From positions 2,062,001 to 2,126,000 of the forward strand of contig NZ_CP168900.1 in assembly GCF_041765605.1 (NCBI RefSeq): a DNA stretch of 64,000 bases, written 5' to 3'. The notes beneath the pieces are model-generated. The model saw only the letters and a list, made by a program, of their open reading frames with translations, was not told where the DNA came from and made no database searches. This stretch comes from Listeria monocytogenes. Its GTDB lineage: Bacteria; Bacillota; Bacilli; Lactobacillales; Listeriaceae. The translations under genes and the position numbers were made by a program. Shown here piece by piece: positions 44,424 to 54,957 of the stretch (the stretch's first letter is position 1; each line of letters starts with the position of its first letter).

Positions 44424-47189
44424 TTATGCTTCGTAGTGTTTTACAACAATATCCGCACAACGGCCACATAATGTTGGATGTTTCGGATTCACACCTACAT
44501 CTTTTTTCACTACACGGCAACGTTCACAAGTTTCACCTTCCGCTACTGTAATTTGAACAGCTACTTGATTTGATTTGAATGCAGATTCTGGTGCATTTTC
44601 CAAACCTTCCACAAGTTCAAAGTCAGAAACGATAAACAGTTGTGCAAAATCGCCTTCTAAAGAATCAAATAGTGTTTTCGCTTCGCCATCAACGTATAAA
44701 GTTACTTTTGCAAGCATTGATTTACCGATTAATTTTTCGTTACGAGCGAATTCTAACGCTTTTTGAACGTTATCACGAATTTGCATGAATGCGTCCCATT
44801 TCGCTGTAATTTCTTCGCTATCCGCTAATACTTTAACCTCTGGTAAGTCTTGCAAGTGAATACTTTCTACGCCTTCACCGATTAAGCTATTCCAAACTTC
44901 TTCTGTTGTATGCGGTAAAATTGGAGCAAGTAATTTGGTTAACGTAACAACCGCTTCATAAAAGACTGTTTGCATAGCACGACGATCATGACTATCAGCC
45001 GCTTCGATGTAAACAACATCTTTGGCAAAGTCCATATAAAATTGGCTTAATTCTACTGTACAGAAATTATTGATTTGGTGGTAAATAGCAGAGAATTCGA
45101 AAGCTTCATAGCTATCCTTCACATTTTTCACTAAATCATTTAATTTAATCATCATATATTTGTCTACTTCACGTAAGTTTTCATAAGAAACGGCATTCGT
45201 AGTTGGATGAAAATCATTGATATTTCCTAGTAAGAAACGCATTGTGTTACGGATTTTACGGTATACTTCGGATACTTGTTTTAAGATTTCATCACTAACG
45301 CGAACGTCGGCTTGATAATCTACAGAAGCAACCCAAAGGCGAACAATATCCGCACCCAGTTGTTTAATTACTTTGCCCGGAAGAAGTGTGTTTCCAAGCG
45401 ATTTACTCATTTTGCGACCTTCCCCATCCAGTGCGAAACCATGGCTTAGCACGTTACGATAAGGCGCTTCACCAGTGATTGCTACAGCAGTTGTTAAGGA
45501 TGAGTTGAACCAGCCACGATATTGGTCAGAGCCTTCCATATACAAATCAGCTGGACGACTTAATTCTGGGCGAGCATTCAGCACTGCTTGATGACTAGAA
45601 CCTGAATCAAACCAAACGTCCATAATATCGGTTTCTTTTGTAAATTCTCCATTTGGACTACCTGGATGCGTAAAGCCAGCAGGTAATAAATCTTTCACAT
45701 CGCGTTCAAACCAAACATTCGAACCATGCTCACGGAACAGTTCAGAAATGTGATTGATTGTTTCGTCTGTGATAATCGCTTCCCCATTTTCCGCATAGAA
45801 AATTGGTAGTGGAACGCCCCACGCACGTTGACGAGAAATAACCCAGTCGCCGCGGTCGCGAACCATATTGAATAAACGTGTTTCACCCCATGCTGGAGTC
45901 CAATTAACACCTTTAACAGCAGCGAGTAAATCATCACGGAATGCGTCAATTGAAGCAAACCACTGCGCTGTTGCACGGAAAATAACTGGTTTTTTCGTAC
46001 GCCAATCATGTGGATAAGAGTGAGTGATGAATTCCATTTTTAGTAATGCGCCCACTTCTTCTAGTTTTTCTGTTACCATTTTATTCGCTGTATCGTAAAA
46101 TACGCCTTCAAATCCCGGTGCTTCCTCTGTAAATACACCACGATCATCTAAAGGAGCAAGTACTTCTAAATCATATTTTTTCCCGATTAAAAAGTCATCT
46201 TCCCCGTGTCCAGGAGCCGTATGAACCGCACCAGTACCAGCTTCAGCAGTGGCATGTTCCCCGTTCATTACTAAGGAATCACGGTCATAGAATGGGTGTT
46301 TAGTTACAACGCGGTCAAGTTCAGAACCACGAACCGTTTTCACAACTGTCGCATCTTCAAAGCCTAGTTTTTCGCGTAAGCTTGGTAAAAGTGCTTCTGC
46401 TACAACATATTTTTCCCCAGCGGATTCAATTACTACATAGTCCAAATCAGGGTTCACTGTGATACCCATGTTTGCTGGGATTGTCCAAGGAGTTGTTGTC
46501 CAGATGACGATATTCGTTCCTTCGTCTAGTACGCCTTTTCCGTCTGTTACTTTGAAAGCCACGAAAATCGACGCAGATGTTTTATCTTGATATTCGATTT
46601 CTGCTTCCGCAAGTGCAGATTCACTTGAAGGAGACCAATACACTGGTTTTTTCCCTTTGTAGATGTAACCTTTTTTCGCCATTTCACCGAAGACTTTGAT
46701 TTGCTCTGCTTCATATTCTGGTAAAAGCGTGATATAAGGATTTTCCCAGTCACCATTAATTCCAAGACGTTTGAATCCTGTACGTTGACCGTCAACTTGC
46801 GTCATTGCATATTCAGCACAAAGTTTGCGGAATTCAGCGATAGACATCTCTTTCCGTTTAACGCCTTTTTTGGCGATAGCTGTCTCGATTGGCAGTCCGT
46901 GTGTGTCCCAACCTGGAACATACGGGGAGCTGAAGCCAGCCATTGATTTATAACGAACGATAATATCTTTGATTGTTTTGTTTAGAGCGTGACCCATGTG
47001 AAGCTCACCGTTAGCATAAGGAGGCCCATCATGCAAAATGTACGTCGGACGTCCAGCATTTTTTTCTTGAATTTTCTCATATAGTTTTTCTTCTTCCCAT
47101 TTTGCTTGCCATTCAGGTTCTTTGTTTGGCAGGTTTCCACGCATTGGAAAATCTGTTTTTGGCATTAATAACGTATCTTTATATTCCAT
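44424..47189 (-). CDS. ileS: isoleucyl-tRNA synthetase
   Basis: Charges tRNA-Ile. The 921-residue class I synthetase shows the HIGH motif in [20 protein letters not shown], the editing domain ([18 protein letters not shown]), the KMSKS loop in [19 protein letters not shown], an anticodon-binding helical domain, and a C-terminal zinc-binding domain with CERCRVVKK and LCGRCADIV. This is the eubacterial type, unlike the eukaryote-like mupirocin-resistant form. It is preceded by a T-box leader with an Ile specifier, and followed by a terminator before dapF. Confidence 0.97.
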
Positions 47190-47229
47190 ACTCTCTTCTC
47201 CTTTAAAACTTTATTTTTAAACACAAAAA

Positions 47230-47256
47230 AATCTCTCCCAAAAAAGGGACGAGATT
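47230..47256 (-). terminator. T-box terminator ahead of ileS
   Basis: On minus, ATCTCGTCCC pairs with GGGAGAGAT across a T-rich loop and ends in a T-run. It competes with an antiterminator that includes the T-box bases at 47257-47270. Confidence 0.85.
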
Positions 47257-47460
47257 CGCGGTACCACCCTTGTTGACATGCATGTTAATTGCTTGCCCAC
47301 TTCATTAATGCCATAACGCTGGCTCGCGCTAACACTTACTCAAGCGATTGCTTTTTCGGGTTAGAACTAAAGAGTGATTTCGATTTTTTAGAGGATAGCT
47401 GGTCTCACACCTTGCACCAACTCGCTTTGTATCCTATATCTAAAAAACTTACTTGTCTCT
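47230..47460 (-). ncRNA. T-box leader of ileS, isoleucine specifier
   Basis: The conserved T-box bases AGGGTGGTACCGCG are at 47257-47270 on minus, next to the terminator. Stem I can be followed: basal AGAG (47457-47460) pairs with CTCT (47371-47374). The 5' side of the internal loop has AGTA (47450-47453), and the 3' side has GAAATCA, putting ATC, an isoleucine codon, at 47376-47378 in the specifier position. Above it TTTTTTAG/CTAAAAAA and AGGATA/TATCCT extend the stem. Uncharged tRNA-Ile would pair here and stabilise the antiterminator, raising ileS expression. Confidence 0.93.
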
Positions 47461-47471
47461 AATAATCGTTT

Positions 47472-47999
47472 TTAACGTTCTTCAGATTGAGCTGATTCAA
47501 CTTCTTTGATTGACGCAAGTTCTGTCGCATCTACATCGTAAGCCATCATTTGTTGCCAATCTTCACTTTTAATTAAATCCATTTGTGCTTCCACTAGCAT
47601 ACGTAAACGCTCACGGAATACTTTGGATTGACGTTTTAGGTCTTCAATTTCAATCGCGATTTTACGCGCTTTAGAAAGTGAGTCGCTTAAAATTCGGTCT
47701 GCATTTTTTTCAGCTTCACGGATAATAAGTTTGGCTTCTTTTTCAGCAGAAGCTTTCACTTCTTCGGCAGCTGTTTGTGCCACGATTAATGATTTGTTTA
47801 GTGTTTCTTCAATGTTTGTAAAATGACCTAAACGTTCTTCACTATTATTTAAAGTGTCCTCAATACGCTTTTTCTCTTTGATAACTTGTTCATAATCTTT
47901 AATGATTTGATCGAGGAAGTCATTTACTTCGTCTTCGTCATAACCTCTAAAACCACGGGTAAACTCTTTGTTATGTATATCCAGCGGCGATAATGGCAT
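47472..47999 (-). CDS. divIVA: cell-division initiation protein DivIVA
   Basis: A 175-residue coiled-coil scaffold that binds curved membrane at poles and septa. The N-terminal lipid-binding domain starts MPLSPLDIHNKEFTRGFRGY and contains DEDEVNDFLDQIIKDYEQ. A long coiled coil with Glu/Lys heptads follows to about residue 150, then a short variable tail. ATG 47999 is chosen from GGAGG with proper spacing; an in-frame codon five residues upstream lies in that site. In Listeria DivIVA also affects SecA2-dependent secretion and septum placement (from memory). The ileS T-box begins 11 bp after its stop. Confidence 0.94.
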   Translation of the reverse strand: MPLSPLDIHNKEFTRGFRGYDEDEVNDFLDQIIKDYEQVIKEKKRIEDTLNNSEERLGHFTNIEETLNKSLIVAQTAAEEVKASAEKEAKLIIREAEKNADRILSDSLSKARKIAIEIEDLKRQSKVFRERLRMLVEAQMDLIKSEDWQQMMAYDVDATELASIKEVESAQSEER

Positions 48000-48092
48000 A
48001 TCTAGCACCTCCATACGACTATTGTTTATAAATACCTAACATACATTCTACCATAGTTACTAGCTTTTTCCTAGAATTTATATTAAAAATGG

Positions 48093-48614
48093 TTAGATTA
48101 AAAATCCTGCTTTTTCTAAGGCCTCAATTGCTTGTTCTAATTGCTCTTTTGTATCTGCTTCAATCGTATGCAAATGCGTGCCGTCTGTTAGGCCCGACAG
48201 CATAGTGGCACCAGTCGTCTGTACTTTTTTAATGAATTTTTCGACATCAAACCGGCTCTTCAAATGCAAAGATGCAGTAATTTCTCCGTAAATCGGATGG
48301 TCAACTATCACATCCACAACAGAAACTCCGTGATCGACTAAAATATTTAATTCTTCCGCCGCTTGTTCTTTCGTGTGTTTCACGGCAATCACCCGTCGTT
48401 CCCCTGCAAAACTTGTTTCTTTCGCATAAATATAGCCTTGTGGTGTAGCCATAATTGGCTCATTTCCAGCTTTTAGTAAAGAAATATCTTGAACAATAAC
48501 TTGGCGACTAACATTTGTCTTGCTCGCAAGTTGGTTTCCAGAAATAGGCGTTTCCGCTTCTTTTAACCATTTTAAAATAAGTTGCCTGCGTGTATTTCCT
48601 AATATTTTTTTCAT
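48093..48614 (-). CDS. niaR: niacin-responsive NAD-synthesis repressor
   Basis: A 173-residue repressor of the YrxA/NiaR type. The N-terminal HTH is in TPISGNQLASKTNVSRQVIV (about residues 18-37). The C-terminal 3H domain, named for three conserved histidines, shows them in AVKHTKEQ, VDHPIYGE and GTHLHT; they bind a metal and nicotinic acid. It follows nifS by 4 bp and probably represses both nifS-niaR and the divergent nadBCA operon when niacin is available. The arrangement is the same as in B. subtilis. Confidence 0.92.
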   Translation of the reverse strand: MKKILGNTRRQLILKWLKEAETPISGNQLASKTNVSRQVIVQDISLLKAGNEPIMATPQGYIYAKETSFAGERRVIAVKHTKEQAAEELNILVDHGVSVVDVIVDHPIYGEITASLHLKSRFDVEKFIKKVQTTGATMLSGLTDGTHLHTIEADTKEQLEQAIEALEKAGFLI

Positions 48615-48618
48615 CTTC

Positions 48619-49725
48619 TCACCTTTTTCGTAGTAATTTATCTAGTTCCTTTTTAAAAATCAGACTATCGCTTAATTCATTTTCTCTCCCAAATGACAAT
48701 CGAACAAAGCGACTTGCTTCTTCTATCGTTTTCCCAGTAGCGAGTAATGTTCTGGACGGCGCTGGGTCACGTAAACTACATGCGCTCGTTGTCGAAATTT
48801 GAATGTCCGCTTCGTTAAGTGCGAGTAATGCTTCCTGCCCTTGCATGTTCGGCAAAGTGATCCCTAAAATAAACGGAGATGTATTTAATCCGCCTTCCAC
48901 CTTGACTTTCGCTGTTAACGCTTCGCAAATCGCCTTTTTCAATTCTGCAATCCGCCGCGCTTCTTTTTCTCTATTTTCCATTATATCATAGGCAGCTGTT
49001 GTAAAGGCAGCAATTGCTGGAACATTTACAGTCCCCGGTCTATAGCCGAATTCATGATGCACATTCGGCAGAGGAGCTTGCATAGGAACATCTGGTTTTA
49101 TAAAAAGTAGACCCGCTCCTTTTGGTCCATAAATTTTATGCGAGGAAATACTAAAGCTAGTCACATCATCTAATGCTAGATCTAATTTTCCAAAAGATTG
49201 AACGATATCTGTATGAAAATACACGCCCGCTTGTTTAGCAATATGCGCTAATTCTCCAATTGGCTGAATGGTACCAATTTCAGAATTCACCTGCTGAATA
49301 ATGACTAGTCCGGTATCTGGTGAAATCATATCGCCGAGCACAGCTGGATCCACTCTACCAAATGCATCGACTGGTAAAAGCCTAAGCCAACATGCTCCTG
49401 CTTCTTCAAGCGCTTCTAGTTGCTGCCAAACAGAAGCATGCTCCAATGGACTTACGAGCACTTCTTTCTTTTTGGTCGAATGTAGTAGTGTTTGGATTGC
49501 GATTTGATTGCTTTCTGTGCCACCGCTTGTAAACATAATTCCACGACTTGGCACATGTAAAATTTCCTCAAAACTTCCCCGACATTTTTCTAATAAAGCC
49601 GCAGATTTCGTTCCGGCATCGTGTAAACTTTCCGAATTAGCGAAGAATTCTCTGGATGCACTCATAAAAACTTCTAAAGCCGCCTCGCTCATTTTCGTTG
49701 TGGCAGCGTGATCAAAGTAAATCAT
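48619..49725 (-). CDS. nifS: cysteine desulfurase linked to NAD synthesis
   Basis: A 368-residue PLP enzyme of the class V aminotransferase fold that supplies sulfur from cysteine. The start is [20 protein letters not shown]. The PLP lysine is in [20 protein letters not shown], and the active-site cysteine in [21 protein letters not shown]. subtilis NifS in this setting is dedicated to building the [4Fe-4S] cluster of NadA. Its divergence from nadBCA and coupling to niaR indicate the same role here. Nothing is missing relative to the family. Confidence 0.92.
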   Translation of the reverse strand: MIYFDHAATTKMSEAALEVFMSASREFFANSESLHDAGTKSAALLEKCRGSFEEILHVPSRGIMFTSGGTESNQIAIQTLLHSTKKKEVLVSPLEHASVWQQLEALEEAGACWLRLLPVDAFGRVDPAVLGDMISPDTGLVIIQQVNSEIGTIQPIGELAHIAKQAGVYFHTDIVQSFGKLDLALDDVTSFSISSHKIYGPKGAGLLFIKPDVPMQAPLPNVHHEFGYRPGTVNVPAIAAFTTAAYDIMENREKEARRIAELKKAICEALTAKVKVEGGLNTSPFILGITLPNMQGQEALLALNEADIQISTTSACSLRDPAPSRTLLATGKTIEEASRFVRLSFGRENELSDSLIFKKELDKLLRKR

Positions 49726-49779
49726 TTTTTACCTCTCCCCCAAAATTTTATACTTGAATTTCATTTCGTTTTGTGTGAT

Positions 49780-49803
49780 TATAGATGACAAGACAACTGT
49801 ATA
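49780..49803. promoter_or_regulatory. candidate NiaR operator between nifS and nadB
   Basis: The 130-bp divergent gap contains TATAGATGACAAGACAACTG and flanking TATA, which on minus reads with TTGTCTTGTC. It resembles, by recall, the TGTCTTG-type NiaR sites of Bacillaceae, but symmetry is weak. A nadB promoter TTGAAT (49754-49759), 17 bp, GATTAT (49777-49782) would place it over the start site. Confidence 0.45.
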
Positions 49804-49855
49804 TTCACTAAGAAGTATACAATTAATCGAACCTACTATGCAAGAGGTGAAAAGG

Positions 49856-51310
49856 ATGATAAAAGAGCGAGTAATTATCGTCGGGAGCGGCATTTCTGGT
49901 TGCACGGCAGCCCTTCGTTTAATGCAGGACTATGATGTGACAATAATCACAAAAGGCTACAAAGAAGAAAGTAATTCGATGCTCGCGCAAGGCGGAGTGG
50001 CAGCGGCAGTGTCAAAAAACGATACCCCGAAAAAACATTTTAGCGATACTTTTCAAGCCGGTTGTTTTCATAATAAAGTTCTAGCAGTAAACCAACTCGT
50101 TACTCACGGACCAATGGTTATCCAAAAATTAATCGCAGAAGGGATGGCTTTTGACGAACAAGACGGTGAACTTGCGCTTGGTTTAGAAGGCGCCCACCAA
50201 TTGCCACGAATTTTACATACTGGCGGTGATCAAACCGGCAAATTTCTTACTACTTTTTTACAAGAAAAATTAACAAACATTCACTGGCAAGAGCAAAAAA
50301 TGGCTATCGAAATTATAAAACAGAATGATACAGCCATAGGTGTCCATTGTTTAGATAAAGAAAATCAACTACATACTTATTACGGTGAGTATATTATTTT
50401 GGCAAGCGGCGGACTTGGACAACTTTTTCCAGTTACGACGAATGCGGCGACGATTTCTGGTGATGGCTTAGCACTAGCTTACCGGGCTGGTGCGAAACTA
50501 ACCGACATGGAATTTATCCAATTTCATCCCACTCTCCTCTTTCTAAACGGGCGTTGTCATGGGCTTATTTCAGAAGCTGTTCGCGGTGAAGGAGCCAAAC
50601 TTATTCGCACAGACGGTTCGGCGGTAATGACTGATGTTCACCCGAGAGCTGATCTTGCGCCGCGTGATATTGTTGCTGCGACGCTATTTGCAGAAATTCA
50701 AGATGGGAATGACGTGTTCCTTGATGTTACTACTATTCCTAATTTTGAAGAACGTTTTCCGGGAATTACTGCTAGTTTGGATGCACATCACGTCCCATTT
50801 CGTGAAACAAAACGAATCCCGGTTCATCCCGGCGCACATTTTTTAATGGGTGGTATTCGTACTGACCTATCAGGTAAAACGAACATTCCCGGTTTGTACG
50901 CCATTGGTGAGGTTGCAAATGCAGGAGTGCACGGCGCTAATCGTCTCGCCAGCAATTCCCTCCTTGAAACGCTCGTCTTTGGTGAAAAAGTGGCTGAATA
51001 CATTCGCACGCAAAAAATAAATCCAATAGACCATCCAGAAATCCCTCTTTCGAACCAAACCCAAACGCCCCATTTACCAGATAAACAATTACTTCAAGAG
51101 AAAATATGGGAAACGCTTGGCATCACGAGAAAACCAGAAAAAATCACCGAATTTCTTCACTGGCTTACTGATTTCGATTACGCAAATCACACTCGAAAAA
51201 CAGCTGAAATTAGCCACATGCTTATCACCGCAAAACTAATCGCCGAAAGTGCGCTCAAACGAACAGAAAGTCTTGGTGCACATCGAATTTTAAAAGGAGT
51301 AATTAAATGA
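49856..51310 (+). CDS. nadB: L-aspartate oxidase
   Basis: Oxidises L-aspartate to iminoaspartate, the first step of de novo NAD synthesis. The 484-residue flavoprotein begins [20 protein letters not shown] with the FAD-binding GxGxxG. It has [18 protein letters not shown], the active-site-region [20 protein letters not shown] and REGxGA-like RGEGAKLIR, then [23 protein letters not shown] 49856 is fixed by AGAGGTGAAAAGG; the open frame extends further upstream but without homologous sequence. The C-terminal helical domain is somewhat short compared with the ~530-residue Bacillus and E. coli proteins. nadC overlaps its stop by 4 bp. Confidence 0.94.
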   Translation: MIKERVIIVGSGISGCTAALRLMQDYDVTIITKGYKEESNSMLAQGGVAAAVSKNDTPKKHFSDTFQAGCFHNKVLAVNQLVTHGPMVIQKLIAEGMAFDEQDGELALGLEGAHQLPRILHTGGDQTGKFLTTFLQEKLTNIHWQEQKMAIEIIKQNDTAIGVHCLDKENQLHTYYGEYIILASGGLGQLFPVTTNAATISGDGLALAYRAGAKLTDMEFIQFHPTLLFLNGRCHGLISEAVRGEGAKLIRTDGSAVMTDVHPRADLAPRDIVAATLFAEIQDGNDVFLDVTTIPNFEERFPGITASLDAHHVPFRETKRIPVHPGAHFLMGGIRTDLSGKTNIPGLYAIGEVANAGVHGANRLASNSLLETLVFGEKVAEYIRTQKINPIDHPEIPLSNQTQTPHLPDKQLLQEKIWETLGITRKPEKITEFLHWLTDFDYANHTRKTAEISHMLITAKLIAESALKRTESLGAHRILKGVIK

Positions 51311-52152
51311 ATTCCATACTTATGAATCAAGCAATTCAAGCATTTTTACTAGAAGATATTGGTCAGTATGACTTAAGTGCAGAAACTGTTTTTCCCCGTG
51401 ACACAATGGGAGAAGGTGTTTTCCTAGCAAAAGAAACAGGTATTCTTTGTGGCATTTCCATCCCGCCGAAAGTTTACGAACTGCTCGGTGGAAATATACA
51501 ATTTGAAGCTTATAAAAAAGATGGTGACTGGGTTCAAAAAGGCGATATTATCGCGGCTGTTACGGCTCCCGTTCGCACGTTACTTTCCGGTGAGCGGGTC
51601 ATTTTAAATTTAATGCAACGGATGAGTGGTATCGCTAGCCAAACTAATTTTGCCATCAAACAACTGGATGATTCCGCTATTCGAATTTGCGACACGCGGA
51701 AAACAGCGCCCGGTCTGCGCCCCTTCGATAAATACGCCGTACAGACTGGTGGCGGCTTTAATCATCGCAATGGTCTATACGATGGCGTTATGCTAAAAGA
51801 CAACCACATCGCCTTCTCTGGAGGTATTACAAGTGCTGTATCTACTGTACGGGAAAAACTTGGCCATATGATAAAAATCGAAGTGGAAACGGAAACTGCT
51901 GAACAAGTAAAAGAAGCCGTTCAAGCCGGTGCAGATATCATAATGTTTGATAATCGCACACCAGAAGAAATCAAGCAACTCGTTAAGCTAGTTCCACCGC
52001 ACATTACTACAGAAATTTCCGGTAATGTCACTTTAGAAAATATTCATCGTTATAAGGGTTCTGGAGCAAATTACATTTCTTTAGGCTCCTTAACGCATTC
52101 CGTTCGTGCATTTGACATCAGTTTCAATAGCAAAGGAGGAATAAAGGCATGA
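51307..52152 (+). CDS. nadC: nicotinate-nucleotide pyrophosphorylase (carboxylating)
   Basis: Also known as quinolinate phosphoribosyltransferase: joins quinolinate and PRPP to nicotinate mononucleotide. The 281-residue protein has [20 protein letters not shown], the PRPP/quinolinate-binding [20 protein letters not shown] and [20 protein letters not shown], and C-terminal barrel motifs [17 protein letters not shown] and [11 protein letters not shown]. Its ATG overlaps the nadB stop (ATGA), and its own stop overlaps the nadA start in the same way, so all three are translationally coupled. Confidence 0.96.
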
Positions 52153-53249
52153 ATTTACTAGAAACCGTCGAACAAGATACAATGCCAACTCATTATAAGC
52201 AAATGACGCAGGCCGAAATGATTGCTCGTGTCACGGAAATTAAAGATCAGCTTGGCGAGAATCTCTTTATTCCCTGTCACCATTATCAAAAAGATGAGGT
52301 CGTTCCATTTGCTGATGCGATTGGCGATTCTTTACAATTAGCGCAAATTGCTGCACAAAATAAAAAAGCCAAACATATCGTTTTTTGCGGTGTTCATTTT
52401 ATGGCAGAAACAGCGGATATGCTTACGACAAGCGAGCAGGTTGTTACTTTGCCAGATATGCGCGCTGGTTGTTCGATGGCAGATATGGCGGACATTCATC
52501 AGCTAACAAATGCTTGGCCAAAACTGCAAACCCTTTTTGGCGATACGATTTTACCTGTCACTTACATTAATTCCACTGCTGCGATAAAATCCTTCGTTGG
52601 CGAACATGGTGGTACTACGGTGACATCTAGTAACGCAACAAAAATTGTCTCATGGGCGCTCGAACAAAAAGAGCGGATTTTCTTTCTTCCGGATCAACAT
52701 CTAGGTCGGAACACTGCGTTCGAACTAGGCATTCCCCTCGAACATATGGCAATTTGGAACCCGATAAAAAATGAACTGGAATATGAGGGCAATTTGGATG
52801 ATTGTAAAGTCATTCTGTGGAAGGGCTACTGTTCTGTTCACCAACATTTCACCGTCAAAAATATCGAAAACATTCGTAAAAACCATCCTAAAATGCGGAT
52901 TATTGTTCATCCCGAATGCACCCATGAAGTCGTTTCATTAGCAGATGATTCCGGTTCAACGAAAAAAATTGTAACTGAAATAAACAATGCCGCACCTGGC
53001 ACAGAATGGGCAGTTGGTACCGAAGCCAATTTAGTTGGTCGCATTATCCAAGAAAACCCAGATAAAAAAATCGTCTCGCTAAATCCGTTTATGTGCCCTT
53101 GTATGACCATGAATCGAATTGATTTACCACATTTACTCTGGACACTAGAAGCTATCCAAAACGGCGAACAACGAAACCAAATCAAAGTCGATGAACAGAC
53201 AACCAAATTTGCTTTAAAAGCCTTAGAAAGAATGCTTCAATTAAGCTAA
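52149..53249 (+). CDS. nadA: quinolinate synthase
   Basis: Condenses iminoaspartate with dihydroxyacetone phosphate to quinolinate. It needs a [4Fe-4S] cluster whose three cysteine ligands are visible in [23 protein letters not shown] and [33 protein letters not shown] near residue 37-57 and the substrate-binding [19 protein letters not shown] are also typical. The 366-residue length matches the Bacillus-type enzyme. It is last in nadB-nadC-nadA and ends at a shared terminator. The cluster probably depends on NifS. Confidence 0.96.
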
Positions 53250-53252
53250 CAA

Positions 53253-53284
53253 AAAAACGAAAGCAGCAACTGCTTTCGTTTTTA
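53253..53284. terminator. bidirectional terminator between nadA and ylmH
   Basis: AAAAACGAAAGCAG and CTGCTTTCGTTTTT form a perfect 14-bp stem across CAA. It serves nadA on plus and ylmH on minus; it is all that lies between the two convergent genes. Confidence 0.92.
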
Positions 53285-54061
53285 TTTTAAATAGCCAATT
53301 TCAATCCGAATTTTATCTTTTTTCGTTCTGCCGCCAGTTGATAGTACTTTTACCCGACCATACCCGCGAGCAGACAATACATCTTCTTCTTCACATTCAA
53401 AATCCGGATTTTCCACTGTTTTCCAGTTGACTTTTACTAGTCCAGCAGTTACCAATTGTTTCGCCTTCTGTCTAGAAATATGATGTGCATTACTAATAAT
53501 CACGTCAAGTCGCATACTAGAAACAGTTAAGCCCATTTCTTCCCAAACGACCGGGGCATAAACAGCATTAGCTAAATCCGTTTCCTCTAACATCACATTT
53601 ACTTTCCCGATTTTTTCAAGCTGTAATGTTAAATAATCCTTCATTGTACTTTCTACTAATAACTGCCATTCAGTGCCATTATTTAAAATATCTCCAAAAA
53701 TATCACGCTTCATTCCAAGCGACATCAGTGTTCCAAGGATTTTTTGATGTGTGAGGGTCGTGAATTTTACCGGGTAGCGTATATGGAATAAAGCAATCTC
53801 AAAATCTGCTTCTGTCGGCGTATAATAATCTGGATAAATCAGTGCGCGCCGTCGTTCCGCGTGCGCCACTCCACCAAAAAACTGTACATTGATCTCATCA
53901 TAACCACCGATAACTGTTTCGGTAATAAAACGCTGCCTCGGATCCAAGAAATCCGTAAGTTGTGGCGTGTATTCATTCTCAACTTGCATCGTAATCCCTA
54001 AAATCTTATCAATAAATGCGTATTCTTCCGCGCGAAAATGCTGATAAATTCCATCCATCAT
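53282..54061 (-). CDS. ylmH: YlmH-type S4-domain RNA-binding protein
   Basis: A 259-residue protein starting MMDGIYQHFRAEEYAFIDKI. The C-terminal ~70 residues form an S4 RNA-binding domain: SSMRLDVIISNAHHISRQKA followed by LVTAGLVKVNWKTVENPDFE. The central part has GVAHAERRRALIYPDYY, typical of YlmH. It lies downstream of the dcw cluster as in B. subtilis. YlmH has been linked to division and, more recently, to rescue of stalled ribosomes; I recall this only in general terms. It has its own extended -10 promoter and shares a terminator with nadA. Confidence 0.92.
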   Translation of the reverse strand: MMDGIYQHFRAEEYAFIDKILGITMQVENEYTPQLTDFLDPRQRFITETVIGGYDEINVQFFGGVAHAERRRALIYPDYYTPTEADFEIALFHIRYPVKFTTLTHQKILGTLMSLGMKRDIFGDILNNGTEWQLLVESTMKDYLTLQLEKIGKVNVMLEETDLANAVYAPVVWEEMGLTVSSMRLDVIISNAHHISRQKAKQLVTAGLVKVNWKTVENPDFECEEEDVLSARGYGRVKVLSTGGRTKKDKIRIEIGYLK

Positions 54062-54097
54062 AATTTCTCCCTTTCAATCCGTTCCGAGTCTTTAGCC

Positions 54098-54107
54098 CTA
54101 TTATACC
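54098..54107 (-). promoter_or_regulatory. extended -10 promoter of ylmH
   Basis: On minus, TGGTATAAT (TATAAT at 54100-54105 preceded by TG) is an extended -10. No good -35 is present. It sits between the ylmG terminator and ylmH. Confidence 0.55.
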
Positions 54108-54146
54108 ATGAAAACAGCTGCTACTAGGCTAATCATGCTTATTAAT

Positions 54147-54186
54147 AAAAAAAGCCACCCATTTTGAAAACGGGCGCGCTTTTTAA
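54147..54186 (-). terminator. terminator after ylmG
   Basis: On minus, AAAAAGC and GCCC pair with GGGT and GCTTTTT across TTTTCAAAAT, ending in a T-run. The ylmG stop codon lies inside its left arm. It separates the division cluster from ylmH. Confidence 0.8.
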
Positions 54187-54473
54187 AATAGCATTGGAAT
54201 GACATACACTTGAATTAGACCTGTTAAAACTCTCATCGCGTATTGGAAAATGAAATAAGCCACAAGGGACGAAATATCAAACATACCAATCGGCGGAATA
54301 ATCCTTCTAAAAGGCTCTAAAATCGGTTCAAAAATACGAGCTAAAAATTGGCCGATTTTTGATTCTCTTGCACCGGGAAACCAGCTCATCAAGAAATAAA
54401 TAAACATGAGTGTTGGCAACCATCTGATAATAAACAAAATGATTTCCACCACTTGATATAAAATACTTTGCAA
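54183..54473 (-). CDS. ylmG: YggT-family membrane protein YlmG
   Basis: A 96-residue membrane protein with two hydrophobic segments, at about residues 5-27 and 66-92. The conserved YggT loop is MSWFPGARESKIGQFLARIF followed by EPILEPFRRIIPPIG. The start is a TTG at 54471-54473, with AGAGGTG upstream. Function is not firmly known; homologues affect septum or nucleoid organisation in other lineages. It lies 22 bp after sepF in the ylmE-sepF-ylmG unit. Confidence 0.88.
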   Translation of the reverse strand: MQSILYQVVEIILFIIRWLPTLMFIYFLMSWFPGARESKIGQFLARIFEPILEPFRRIIPPIGMFDISSLVAYFIFQYAMRVLTGLIQVYVIPMLF

Positions 54474-54495
54474 TCTAGCTCACACCTCTACTTCA

Positions 54496-54954
54496 TCACA
54501 TAAAGTTTTGTTCATCGAGCATTTCGGAAATAGAGCCATCCACTTCCACATTGTCTGGAGTACATAAGAAAATATTATTGCCAACGCGTTGAATATCTCC
54601 ACCTAATGCATATACTGTTCCACTCAAGAAATCGACAATACGTGTCGCTTGATCATGGCTAATACGTTGCAAGTTTACAACAACAGATTTATATTCTTTT
54701 AAATAATCCGCAAGTTCTTGTGCCTCTGCATACACACGCGGTTCAGCAAGTACCATACGACTAGAAAACTGAGCTCCCTGCATACTAACCACCTTCGCAT
54801 CATCTTCTTCTACTGCATAAAAACGATTTTTATTTGGTTTTTCTTTCTTCGTTTTCTTTTGCATAGGTTCTGGTTCCCTCGCTACTTCCTCTTCATAATA
54901 TTCCTCTTCTTCATCTAAGAAAAAGAATGACTTAAATTTATTCGATAGTCCCAT
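54496..54954 (-). CDS. sepF: cell-division protein SepF
   Basis: A 152-residue FtsZ-binding protein that links the Z-ring to membrane in Firmicutes. The N-terminal amphipathic helix is [21 protein letters not shown] charged Glu/Lys linker follows to about residue 55, then the SepF core ([40 protein letters not shown]). It lies 3 bp after ylmE and two genes after ftsZ, the normal Bacillales order. Confidence 0.94.
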   Translation of the reverse strand: MGLSNKFKSFFFLDEEEEYYEEEVAREPEPMQKKTKKEKPNKNRFYAVEEDDAKVVSMQGAQFSSRMVLAEPRVYAEAQELADYLKEYKSVVVNLQRISHDQATRIVDFLSGTVYALGGDIQRVGNNIFLCTPDNVEVDGSISEMLDEQNFM

Positions 54955-54957
54955 TTG

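Noticed and set aside
49754-49855. Longer nadB open frame starting at 49754
   Set aside because: The extra 34 residues lack FAD-enzyme similarity, and a good ribosome-binding site stands directly before ATG 49856; the region is needed for the divergent promoters.
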